Part shown: positions 1-6,339 of the stretch, piece after piece
Numbering within the stretch: position 1 is the stretch's first letter
How the letters are laid out: every line of letters starts with the position of its first letter
Source of the DNA: Candidatus Zixiibacteriota bacterium
GTDB taxonomy: Bacteria > Zixibacteria > MSB-5A5 > GN15 > FEB-12
Direction: 5' to 3'
Assembly (NCBI GenBank): GCA_022564135.1
Contig: JADFLZ010000020.1
Coordinates: 1 to 14,048 of the forward strand
DNA: 14,048 nt
Translations under genes and position numbers: made by a program
The notes under the pieces: generated by a model
Database searches by the model: none
What the model was told of the DNA's origin: nothing
Seen by the model: the letters and a program-made list of their open reading frames with translations, nothing else

Positions 1-1
1 T

Positions 2-124
2 CAGAAGCTTTATAAGCAGGTAACCCGTCTGCTGGATCGGGCGGCATCTGACTGCCTTATTCATAAGAAGAATGCCGATAGAAACAAGTCCAGGTTTGCT
101 GCTGTTGTCAGCCGTATCAGTTAG
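2..124 (+). CDS. rpsT: Ribosomal protein S20, C-terminal 40 residues (5' end outside window)
   Basis: Frame 2 of the first 124 bases is open from the window edge to a TAG stop at 122-124. The 40 residues contain LLDRAASDCLIHKKNADRNK and then KSRFAAVV. This matches the end of S20, where a hydrophobic/basic helix is followed by a G/C-x-I-H-K-N-x-A-x-R-x-K-S-R motif. S20 is a small helical protein of the 30S subunit that binds 16S rRNA early in assembly. Only about the last 45% of a usual 85-90 residue protein is visible, so the start and promoter cannot be judged. It converges on the thioesterase gene that ends at 159. The match is by recognition of the motif, not by search. Confidence 0.88.
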   Translation, partial: QKLYKQVTRLLDRAASDCLIHKKNADRNKSRFAAVVSRIS

Positions 125-158
125 TACCATTTTCCTGCCAAAATTTTAGCTAATTTGT

Positions 159-590
159 CTAGCTGATTGATTTCATCAGCTCGGCTTTTAGTTGTGACTT
201 TGCTTCAATACATTTGGCCTCAGCCGAGGCAACTTCTTCACCATTCTGTCGAACGGCCCGTGCTTCAGTAAAGAAAAGCCGCCCCTTTTGACTACATACT
301 CGTCCGCTGATCTTAAGCTCTTCCCCTGTAATTATAGGTTTCTTGAAGCGAACTTTCATCTCGGCCGTAACGGCATACTTGCTTTCGGCCAAGATGGCCT
401 TAATCATTACTTCATCCAGCAATGACGAAATTATGCCGCCATGGTAAATCCCGCGATAGCCTTCGAACCGCTTGTCTGCAACAACTCTGGTAATTGCTTC
501 ACCATTCTCATAGTAGAATTTTGCTTTAAGTCCAAAATCGTTATCATCTCCACATACGAAGCAGCCGGGATATTTTATTATCTCCTTCAT
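159..590 (-). CDS. PaaI-type hotdog-fold thioesterase family protein
   Basis: This 143-residue protein is probably an acyl-CoA thioesterase of the single-domain hotdog (4HBT/PaaI) superfamily; its substrate cannot be read from sequence. It opens with PGCFVCG (8-14), typical of this subgroup. It then has YRGIYHGG (45-52) followed by SLLDE (56-60). The HGG turn and the acidic residues D59/E60 on the central helix are the usual catalytic region. The beta strands KVRFKKPI and LFFTEARAV complete the sheet. I chose the ATG at 590. A longer frame to 659 would code through a strong terminator hairpin (632-656), and the family normally starts close to the PGCFVCG motif. No good Shine-Dalgarno precedes this ATG. 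The gene is leftward, downstream of the lipoprotein gene but behind its terminator. Confidence 0.8.
   Translation of the reverse strand: MKEIIKYPGCFVCGDDNDFGLKAKFYYENGEAITRVVADKRFEGYRGIYHGGIISSLLDEVMIKAILAESKYAVTAEMKVRFKKPIITGEELKISGRVCSQKGRLFFTEARAVRQNGEEVASAEAKCIEAKSQLKAELMKSIS
161..181 (+). terminator. Possible weak terminator hairpin after rpsT
   Basis: A perfect 7-bp inverted repeat (AGCTGAT / ATCAGCT, 7-nt loop) starts 37 bp past the rpsT stop. It is followed on the + strand by CGGCTTTT. It overlaps the last codons of the convergent thioesterase gene. The stem is moderate in GC and the T run is short, so termination is plausible but unproven. Confidence 0.3.
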
Positions 591-624
591 CAGACTAAAA
601 GAATCTATAAATCCTATTTTGGGC

Positions 625-656
625 AAATAAAAAAGCCCGGTAGTTAGCCGGGCTTT
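625..656 (-). terminator. Strong intrinsic terminator after the lipoprotein gene
   Basis: A perfect 9-bp GC-rich stem (AAAGCCCGG / CCGGGCTTT, 632-640 and 648-656) has a 7-nt loop. On the minus strand it is followed by a run of T (TTTATTT at 631-625). It begins 25 bp after the lipoprotein stop. This is the clearest rho-independent terminator in the window. Confidence 0.92.
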
Positions 657-680
657 CATAATACAATAAAGCTTTTCTTA

Positions 681-1529
681 TTATGACGGAGCAATACATA
701 CCTGCCCGGTATAATACCAGGAGGTGGTTCCCGAAATAGCAGAGACACTAATTAAACCGTCTGTAAACTGGATTGAGAAACTCCAGTCACTGGTTACAGG
801 ATTACCGCTATCTTTAGTATAAGTCATATTGGCAGTCGCCCCGATAGTGCCGCTTAAAGGACAATTCTGAAGCCAGCCGCCAGGAACATTGATGATTGCC
901 AGATTTGATACTGTACCTTCAACAGAAATATCTCTCCAGACAGTTGAGTCTACCGTTACTATCTTTATGGAAACATCAATACTGTGAGAACCGTTGACTG
1001 TGGCACTGCCTGAGCCCAAATTATCCAGAGTCAAGCCAACTACGCCTGAGTAATCAGTAAAACTTACAGTAGTATCAATAGAGATTTCTACCCACCTGTG
1101 CTTATAAATCAGTGTTTCGGTGTTGTTATTATCCTGTTGAGGCTGACCAAGATTGTCCAGGAATTGAATGGAGTCCTTAAATGACGTTGTCTTTCCTGAA
1201 AAATTACCGGTCCAGCTAACAATATGCCAGCCGTTTTCATAGACATAATCAGCGCTGACGGAATCTCCGGGGGTCGGTCCATAAGACACGATTATTACAT
1301 CGGTATCACCCGGCAGCACTAATAGATTATTCAATCCTTCAGTAATATATGAAACAGTAGAGTCTATCAGATTGTTAACTTCGGTTTGAACTGCCACAAA
1401 ATTGGGGTCCGTAAGAGAGCCCGGTGTCAGGTTTGACGAGTTGCTGTCACTTGAGCAGCCGCTAACCAGCAGACTAAGTCCGGTAACAGCGACAAGCCCC
1501 AAAACAAGCAAAGCTTTGTGAGGACGCAT
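681..1529 (-). CDS. Unrecognised beta-rich lipoprotein
   Basis: This 282-residue protein has a lipoprotein signal peptide: a basic start (MRPHK), a hydrophobic run at 6-22, and a lipobox LVSGC with the lipidated Cys at 25. Serines follow the Cys, with no Asp at +2, so outer-membrane sorting is likely if Lol rules apply. A short Ser/Asn-rich linker leads to alternating-hydrophobic sequence rich in Thr, Ser, Val and Asn. This suggests an all-beta extracytoplasmic domain of about 230 residues. Only two other cysteines occur (223 and 278), which could form a disulfide near the C-terminus. I do not recognise a family or catalytic motif. The ATG is supported by AAAGGAG nine bases upstream (1539-1545). 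It lies 53 bp downstream of argF with no clear promoter between, so it may be read from the argF promoter. A strong terminator follows it. Confidence 0.85.
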   Translation of the reverse strand: MRPHKALLVLGLVAVTGLSLLVSGCSSDSNSSNLTPGSLTDPNFVAVQTEVNNLIDSTVSYITEGLNNLLVLPGDTDVIIVSYGPTPGDSVSADYVYENGWHIVSWTGNFSGKTTSFKDSIQFLDNLGQPQQDNNNTETLIYKHRWVEISIDTTVSFTDYSGVVGLTLDNLGSGSATVNGSHSIDVSIKIVTVDSTVWRDISVEGTVSNLAIINVPGGWLQNCPLSGTIGATANMTYTKDSGNPVTSDWSFSIQFTDGLISVSAISGTTSWYYTGQVCIAPS

Positions 1530-1582
1530 AGGGTGATACTCCTTTCGTCTCTGCCCGCCGCTGTGGCCTGCCGTTGGCGTTG

Positions 1583-2485
1583 CTAATTCAAAAGGAACTT
1601 CATGATTCCTTTTTGGATATGCAGCCGGTTTTCGGCCTGGTCGAACACTTTCGACTGGGGACCATCCATCACTTCGTCAGTAATTTCTTTCCCTCGCTCA
1701 GCCGGCAGACAGTGCAAAACCATCGCATCAGAATTGGCCTCAGCAAGCAGAGAGCTATTTAATTGAAATCCTTTTAATTTCTCTGCCTTTTCTTGTCCCA
1801 GATGTTTCTGCCCCATTGAGGCCCACACATCGGTATAGACTACATCGGCAGCAGCTATCGCTTCTTTAGGGTCGTGGGTAATGACTATTTTGCTGTCAGC
1901 GTTGGCTTTAGCCCGCTTGAGAATAGCTGCATCCGGCTCAAAACCTTCGGCCGTGCCTATTCGTAATTCCATAGGTATCAGAGAAGCCAGATTAAGCCAG
2001 CTGTTGGTGATGTTGTTGGCATCACCTAAATAAGAGACTACAAATCTATCTTTTTCGCCTTTTGCCTCCAGGACCGTAAAATAGTCTCCGAGAATCTGAC
2101 AGGGATGCACCAGATCAGTCAGGCCGTTTATGATTGGCACCGAAGCATATTTTGCCATCTCTTCAACATCGGACTGTTTGAAAGTTCTGATCATAATCAT
2201 CGAAATATATCGTGATAATACCCGGGCGGCATCGGCTACAGATTCTCTCTGCCCCAGCTTGATTTCGGCATCAGTTATATAGACCGCATTTCCCCCCAGC
2301 TGGCTGATACCAACTTCAAATGAAACTCGGGTTCTGAGTGAGGCTTTAGTAAAAATACAGGCTACCGATTTTCCTTCAAGAGGCTTCGAACTGTCCTGTC
2401 CTGATTTCATACGTTTGGTGATTTCAAAAATTTCTTTAATTTCGGCTGCGCTAAAGTCTGTAATCTGGCAAAGCGATCGCGGCAT
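1583..2485 (-). CDS. argF: Ornithine carbamoyltransferase (anabolic, arginine synthesis)
   Basis: This 300-residue transcarbamylase of usual length makes citrulline from ornithine and carbamoyl phosphate in the cytoplasm. Visible motifs are FTKASLRTRVSFE (45-57, the carbamoyl-phosphate loop), HPCQ (127-130), GDANNITNSW (154-163), DVWASMG (219-225, the ornithine 'SMG' loop) and HCLPAERG (258-265, containing the reactive Cys). The SMG loop and HCLPA point to ornithine rather than acetyl- or succinyl-ornithine. The odd point is the first motif: the canonical S-T-R-T-R reads S-L-R-T-R here. The start ATG has AAAGGAG five bases upstream (2491-2497). No other arginine gene is in view. It is transcribed away from the LiaF-like gene, from its own promoter at 2550-2578. 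Confidence 0.95.
   Translation of the reverse strand: MPRSLCQITDFSAAEIKEIFEITKRMKSGQDSSKPLEGKSVACIFTKASLRTRVSFEVGISQLGGNAVYITDAEIKLGQRESVADAARVLSRYISMIMIRTFKQSDVEEMAKYASVPIINGLTDLVHPCQILGDYFTVLEAKGEKDRFVVSYLGDANNITNSWLNLASLIPMELRIGTAEGFEPDAAILKRAKANADSKIVITHDPKEAIAAADVVYTDVWASMGQKHLGQEKAEKLKGFQLNSSLLAEANSDAMVLHCLPAERGKEITDEVMDGPQSKVFDQAENRLHIQKGIMKFLLN
1590..1613 (-). other. Inverted repeat across the 3' end of argF
   Basis: An 8-bp perfect inverted repeat (AAAAGGAA / TTCCTTTT, 8-nt loop) lies in the last argF codons, five bases before the stop. No separate T run follows on the minus strand. It may slow or partly terminate transcription into the lipoprotein gene, or be chance from Lys/Phe codons. 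Confidence 0.3.
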
Positions 2486-2549
2486 GTGGCCTCCTTTATG
2501 TAAAATATGTCAAAAAAGTTACCGTCTTAATTCTGAGTAAATTGCGCAG

Positions 2550-2578
2550 AATAAAGAAGACTATCAATAAAATGTCAA
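2550..2578 (-). promoter_or_regulatory. Sigma-70-type promoter of argF
   Basis: On the minus strand a perfect TTGACA (2578-2573), a 17-bp spacer, and TTTATT (2555-2550; 4 of 6 match to TATAAT) precede argF. The leader would be about 57 nt and end in the AAAGGAG ribosome site. I see no convincing ArgR-type palindrome in the leader. Confidence 0.65.
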
Positions 2579-2584
2579 GTAAAG

Positions 2585-2613
2585 TTGTCAGGGTTTGGCG
2601 TTGCTTCTCTAAA
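2585..2613 (+). promoter_or_regulatory. Candidate promoter of the LiaF-like gene
   Basis: TTGTCA (2585-2590), a 17-bp spacer and TCTAAA (2608-2613) match a sigma-70 promoter at 5/6 and 4/6. It starts seven bases from the -35 of the divergent argF promoter. The leader would run about 65 nt to the ATG at 2686. It includes a small hairpin (TTGCC-aga-GGCAA, 2617-2629) and the palindrome TTACGTAA (2644-2651). Confidence 0.4.
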
Positions 2614-2685
2614 TGCTTGCCAGAGGCAACAGTTAGCCTAATGTTACGTAAGTATATTCTAAGGGACTTTAAGAGTATTAAGATT

Positions 2686-3441
2686 ATGCATAAATCTACA
2701 TTTGTCATAGGCGGCTTTCTCATATTTTTTGGGCTGATATTCTTGATTGAGTCTATTGGAGTTGTCGTGATCGACGTTGGCGAATTTATCTCGTTTATGG
2801 TTCCTTTCGGTCTGATTGGATTTGGGGTCTGGTTAATCGTTCGCAAAAAGGACAAAAAAAGCAAAACGATTAGGGTTACAATTCATGCAGACACCAAAAG
2901 CTATGCTTCTCCTGCACCAAAACCACAGGAAACCGAATACAGAGAAGATCCGGTTGCTGCTGCTTCTGAGACTGCCGAACCTGTCAGTCCCACCCCTCCG
3001 CCAAAACCAAAAAAACCGACCGAATCATCCCATCAAGAATCCAGCGACTATCAAAATTTCGAATCTACCGGCAGGCTCCGCTATAATAAAGTGCTCGGTG
3101 ATCTGTTCATTGACTGCAAAGGACGAAGCCTGAGCAATGTAGAAATCTCTGTGGGACTTGGTGATCTGGAACTGATACTTAACGAAGGAATTTTATCCAA
3201 AGGTCTTAACCGCGTTGTAATTTCCGGATTCGTAGGTGATATCCGAATTTTCATCTCCAAAGAAACAGCATTTTTCTGTCACTGCTCGAATTTTATAGGA
3301 GATATTGATTTGGGCGGGCAAAGAACGTCCGGGTTAAGCAATACTCTTGAGTTCAGTACGCCCGACTACGACCAGGCCGAATCAAAACTCTACGTAGCCG
3401 CCAACAGTTTCCTCGGCGATATCAGAGTTTATCAGATGTAA
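2686..3441 (+). CDS. LiaF-like two-TM membrane protein with C-terminal Gly-Asp repeat domain
   Basis: The 251-residue protein has two membrane segments (about 6-28 and 35-52). A basic patch KKDKKSK follows, then a Pro/Glu/Ser-rich linker (about 72-125), and finally a beta domain (130-251). The domain carries five Gly-Asp-Leu/Ile turns at 138, 159, 184, 205 and 244, the last reading FLGDIRVY. This is the pattern of the LiaF/VraT C-terminal domain found in proteins that tune cell-envelope stress two-component systems in Firmicutes. The basic patch and linker suggest the domain is cytoplasmic. A longer frame begins at a TTG at 2542, but it overlaps the promoter region, lacks a ribosome site and adds no domain. 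I prefer the ATG at 2686, although its Shine-Dalgarno is weak. No LiaRS-type kinase or regulator is adjacent, so its partner is unknown. Confidence 0.75.
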   Translation: MHKSTFVIGGFLIFFGLIFLIESIGVVVIDVGEFISFMVPFGLIGFGVWLIVRKKDKKSKTIRVTIHADTKSYASPAPKPQETEYREDPVAAASETAEPVSPTPPPKPKKPTESSHQESSDYQNFESTGRLRYNKVLGDLFIDCKGRSLSNVEISVGLGDLELILNEGILSKGLNRVVISGFVGDIRIFISKETAFFCHCSNFIGDIDLGGQRTSGLSNTLEFSTPDYDQAESKLYVAANSFLGDIRVYQM

Positions 3442-3449
3442 CAGCGCTG

Positions 3450-3468
3450 GCTCGTTCTTTAAACGAGC
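3450..3468. terminator. Hairpin between convergent LiaF-like and hslU genes
   Basis: A perfect 7-bp inverted repeat (GCTCGTT / AACGAGC, 5-nt loop) sits in the 26-bp gap where two genes converge, touching the hslU stop. Its position suits a shared bidirectional terminator. Neither side has a clear T run, so the call is tentative. Confidence 0.45.
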
Positions 3469-4820
3469 TAAAGAATGTATTTGCTTAAATCTTCACTCTC
3501 AACTATTTCGGAGAGTTTTTCTTCTACCATCTTTGCAGAAATGGTCACTTTCTTTTTGGATATCGGAGGTTCAAATAGAATATCCTGAAGCAGTGTTGTC
3601 AGTACAGTATGCAGTCTTCTGGCGCCGATATTTTCTGAGGCGGTATTGACTTTTTCAGCATACTCGGCAATTTTCTTAATAGCGGCATCAGAGAATACCA
3701 GTTCAACATTTTCTGACTTTAGTAAAGCGTGGTACTGTTTAACCAGCGATGCTTTGGGCTCGGTCAGAATACGTTCAAAATCCTCCGCAGTCAGAGAATC
3801 AAGTTCGACCCTGATCGGAAAACGCCCCTGAAGTTCCGGAATCAAATCCGAGGGGCTGGTCGAACTGAAAGCACCGGCGGCAATAAATAAAATATGGTCA
3901 GTCTGAACCAGGCCATACTTGGTATTAACGCTGCTGCCCTCAACAATCGGCAGAATATCTCTTTGCACACCCTCGCGGCTGACATCGGGACCTGACTTGC
4001 CTTCGCTGCCTACGATTTTGTCAATCTCATCGATAAAAATTATGCCTGATTCCTGAACCCGGTTCAGGGCGTCGGGAATGACTTCGTCCATATTGACCAG
4101 CTTGCTTAGTTCTTCGTTGGCTAAGAATTTTTTAGCCTGGTCAACCGGCATCTTGCGTCTTTTTGACTTGCGCGGCATCATTCCTGAAAACATCTCCTGA
4201 AAATTAACACCCAGCTCTTCCATACCCATTGGAGAAAAAATTTCAACTACCGGAAACTGGTTTTGCGGCGCATCGACTTCTATCTCCCGCTTATCGAGTT
4301 TGCCTTCAAGCAGACGGCTTTTGAGTTTTTCTCTGGTCCTGGCGAAAGTATCTGATTTTTCAGGGTCCGCTGATTTTGAGTCGATGGCGCTTCTTTTTGG
4401 CGGCGGCAGCATTATATCCAGAATCCTTTCTATCGCCATTTCTTCTGCTTTTACTTTCAGATCTTTTGATTTTTCCTGTTTGACCATGTTGACCGAAATA
4501 TCCACCAGGTCGCGCACCATTGATTCCACATCGCGGCCGACATAACCGACTTCGGTAAATTTCGACGCTTCGACTTTCATAAAAGGGGCGTGGGCCAAAT
4601 CTGCCAGCCGGCGGGCAATTTCTGTCTTACCGACTCCGGTCGGACCCATCAATATGATATTGTTAGGCATGATTTCCTGCCGGATATCTTCGTCGGCATT
4701 TTGTCTGCGCCAGCGATTCCTGAGAGCTATAGCTACCGATTTTTTGGCGTTGTCCTGACCGACAACATATTTATCAAGATGCGAGACGATTTCTTTGGGA
4801 GTCAGATAACTGTTATTCAT
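3468..4820 (-). CDS. hslU: HslU, AAA+ unfoldase of the HslUV protease
   Basis: This 450-residue ATPase forms a hexameric ring that unfolds substrates and feeds them to HslV in the cytoplasm. The order is Walker A GPTGVGKT (59-66), the pore loop GYVG (92-95) that grips substrate, the charged, HslU-specific I-domain (about 110-245), Walker B IIFIDEID (260-267), and a sensor-2 region GARRLHT (399-405). The C-terminus EDLSKYIL matches the hydrophobic tail that inserts into HslV to activate it. Length is normal and all motifs are intact. The ATG overlaps the hslV stop as ATGA (4817-4820), which implies translational coupling. A purine stretch AAAGAAG inside hslV is its likely ribosome site. It is the last gene of the yicC-hslU block. 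Confidence 0.97.
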   Translation of the reverse strand: MNNSYLTPKEIVSHLDKYVVGQDNAKKSVAIALRNRWRRQNADEDIRQEIMPNNIILMGPTGVGKTEIARRLADLAHAPFMKVEASKFTEVGYVGRDVESMVRDLVDISVNMVKQEKSKDLKVKAEEMAIERILDIMLPPPKRSAIDSKSADPEKSDTFARTREKLKSRLLEGKLDKREIEVDAPQNQFPVVEIFSPMGMEELGVNFQEMFSGMMPRKSKRRKMPVDQAKKFLANEELSKLVNMDEVIPDALNRVQESGIIFIDEIDKIVGSEGKSGPDVSREGVQRDILPIVEGSSVNTKYGLVQTDHILFIAAGAFSSTSPSDLIPELQGRFPIRVELDSLTAEDFERILTEPKASLVKQYHALLKSENVELVFSDAAIKKIAEYAEKVNTASENIGARRLHTVLTTLLQDILFEPPISKKKVTISAKMVEEKLSEIVESEDLSKYIL

Positions 4821-5353
4821 TTCAACTTCTTTACTATTATTTCACTGTTAGTATAGACACAGATATCCGCTGCGATTCTAAGAGCTTCTTCTGCTATTTT
4901 TGCCGCCGAAAATTTTGGATTAAACTTTAATAAGGCCCTGGCCGCTGCCAGGGCATAAGAACCACCCGAGCCAATTGCGATAATTCCGTCATCCGGCTCA
5001 ATGACATCCCCGGTACCGCTTAAGAGAAAAATATGTTCTTTGTCGGTTACTGCAATTACTGCATCAAGTTTTTGCAGAGCTTTATCTGTGCGCCACTCTT
5101 TGGCCAGTTCTACAGAGGCCCGCTGCAAGTTGCCTGAGAATTCTTCGATTTTTTTATCCAGCAGTTCATACAGCGCCAGAGCATCGGCTGCCCCGCCTGC
5201 AAAACCAGAAAGAATCTTATCATCGTACATAGTCCGAATTTTTGATGCTCTGGTTTTTAGAATCGTATCATCATAGCTGACCTGTCCGTCACCTGCCATA
5301 GCCGCTTCGCCGTTATGTATCAAACCAATAATTGTCGTAGAACGAATTTTCAT
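4817..5353 (-). CDS. hslV: HslV, N-terminal threonine peptidase of HslUV
   Basis: This 178-residue proteasome-like subunit forms a double hexamer that degrades proteins threaded by HslU. The nucleophile should be Thr6 in RSTTIIGLI, after removal of a five-residue propeptide (MKIRS). Many relatives have only Met before the Thr. Partner residues fit the usual pattern: Asp22 in GDGQ (Asp17 of mature HslV) and Lys38 in ASKIR (Lys33). GFAGG and the IGSGGSYA stretch near 127-134 are also family signatures. The SD is AGGA overlapping the xerC stop codon (TAG), six bases before the ATG. The gap to xerC is 8 bp and the overlap with hslU is 4 bp, so the three genes are one transcript. Confidence 0.96.
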   Translation of the reverse strand: MKIRSTTIIGLIHNGEAAMAGDGQVSYDDTILKTRASKIRTMYDDKILSGFAGGAADALALYELLDKKIEEFSGNLQRASVELAKEWRTDKALQKLDAVIAVTDKEHIFLLSGTGDVIEPDDGIIAIGSGGSYALAAARALLKFNPKFSAAKIAEEALRIAADICVYTNSEIIVKKLK

Positions 5354-5361
5354 AATAATTC

Positions 5362-6276
5362 CTATTTGCGGAATCCCGAACGGGGATGCGCTGTCTTGTA
5401 CTGTTTTTTCATAGATTCTGCCGTTACATGAGTATATTTCTGAGTGGTGGAAAGCGAAGCGTGACCGAGAATCTCTTTTATCAAAAGCAAATCAGCGCCG
5501 TTTTCGAGCAGATGGGTAGCAAAGGAATGCCTGAGAGTGTGGGGAGTAAATTCCAGACCCTGCCCTCTGGCATACTTATTGACCAGCCGATTAATTGAGC
5601 GCACAGAGAGAGCTTCGCCGGTTTTATTTAAGAACAAATCGGCTCGCTCTCGATTTTTTTCTTTTAAGAAACTCTGTCTGACAGACAAATAATTTTTCAG
5701 GTCAGCAATTGTATTCTCTCCCATCGGCGCCACCCGCTGTTTGTTCCCTTTGCCAAGCACGGTTATTAAACCTGTTTTCAGGTCAATGTCGCTGACTTTT
5801 AGATTTTTCAGCTCGGTCCGTCTGATGCCGGTAGAATACAAAATTGCTAGAATGATATAGTCACGAATCAACTGGTACTTGTTCATATTCTTTGACGGCA
5901 GCTTGTTCTCAAATAAGCGGCTGGTTTCTGTTTGAGTAAGAAAATCGGGGATTTGTGACTTGTATTTCATCTTTGGAATTTCAAACAGATACTCTTTATA
6001 GCCGCGACGGCCGCTAAGATACTTCTGGAAACTTGAAAGAGCCGACAGAAATCTGACCATTGAGCGGTTGCCGATTTTTTTCTCCAATCTCTGCCTTAGA
6101 TACGTCCTCAGCAAAACCGGGTCGTTTAATGAAATGGACGGAGTTTCCTGGTACTGTTTTTCCAAAAAAGAAACCCAGGGAGTCAGGTCCCGGCGATAGG
6201 CTGCCAGGGTGTTATCAGAATATCTGCCGCCCACCTGGAGATATTTGAAAAATTGAGTCAATACAGCTGTTAGCAT
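5362..6276 (-). CDS. xerC: Tyrosine recombinase XerC
   Basis: This 304-residue tyrosine recombinase should act with a XerD partner at dif to resolve chromosome dimers. It has an N-terminal SAM-like DNA-binding domain (about 5-90; NTLAAYRRDL at 22-31). A catalytic domain carries the full active site: R152 (TGIRRTEL), K176 (GKGNKQR), H246 and R249 (PHTLRHSFATHLL), H272 (LGHASLSTTQKYTH) and the nucleophile Y281. Its length and its place beside hslVU and topA favour XerC, as in many bacteria, but XerD or a single XerA/H-type enzyme cannot be excluded by eye. The ATG lacks a good Shine-Dalgarno. It sits in the loop of a 6-bp hairpin (6265-6282). Confidence 0.9.
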   Translation of the reverse strand: MLTAVLTQFFKYLQVGGRYSDNTLAAYRRDLTPWVSFLEKQYQETPSISLNDPVLLRTYLRQRLEKKIGNRSMVRFLSALSSFQKYLSGRRGYKEYLFEIPKMKYKSQIPDFLTQTETSRLFENKLPSKNMNKYQLIRDYIILAILYSTGIRRTELKNLKVSDIDLKTGLITVLGKGNKQRVAPMGENTIADLKNYLSVRQSFLKEKNRERADLFLNKTGEALSVRSINRLVNKYARGQGLEFTPHTLRHSFATHLLENGADLLLIKEILGHASLSTTQKYTHVTAESMKKQYKTAHPRSGFRK

Positions 6277-6282
6277 ACAGCT
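6265..6282 (-). promoter_or_regulatory. Hairpin enclosing the xerC start codon
   Basis: In the minus-strand RNA, AGCUGU and ACAGCU can pair (6 bp) with the six-base loop AUGCUA, which contains the start codon. There is no strong ribosome site upstream, so the fold could lower or gate xerC translation. A short palindrome of this size can also arise by chance. Confidence 0.35.
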
Positions 6283-6339
6283 TCAAAGTATTGCCTCAGA
6301 GCTGGCTCGTCAATGCAATAAAATTTAGAGAAAAACTGC

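Noticed and set aside
591..659. Extra 23 N-terminal residues of the thioesterase frame, starting at 659
   Set aside because: This stretch encodes a 9-bp GC-rich hairpin with a T run that is plainly the terminator of the upstream gene, and the hotdog family starts near the internal ATG at 590.
2486..2543. Possible attenuator in the argF leader (TTAC / GTAA followed by a T run)
   Set aside because: The stem is only 4 bp with a 14-base loop, too weak to form a credible terminator.
2542..2685. TTG-initiated 48-residue extension of the LiaF-like protein
   Set aside because: It covers the divergent promoter region, has no ribosome site, reads as basic low-complexity sequence, and precedes a natural membrane-protein start at 2686.
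2496..2864. Minus-strand frame of 122 codons opposite the LiaF-like gene
   Set aside because: It overlaps the argF promoter and the two membrane segments of the real gene; its composition is that of a shadow frame.
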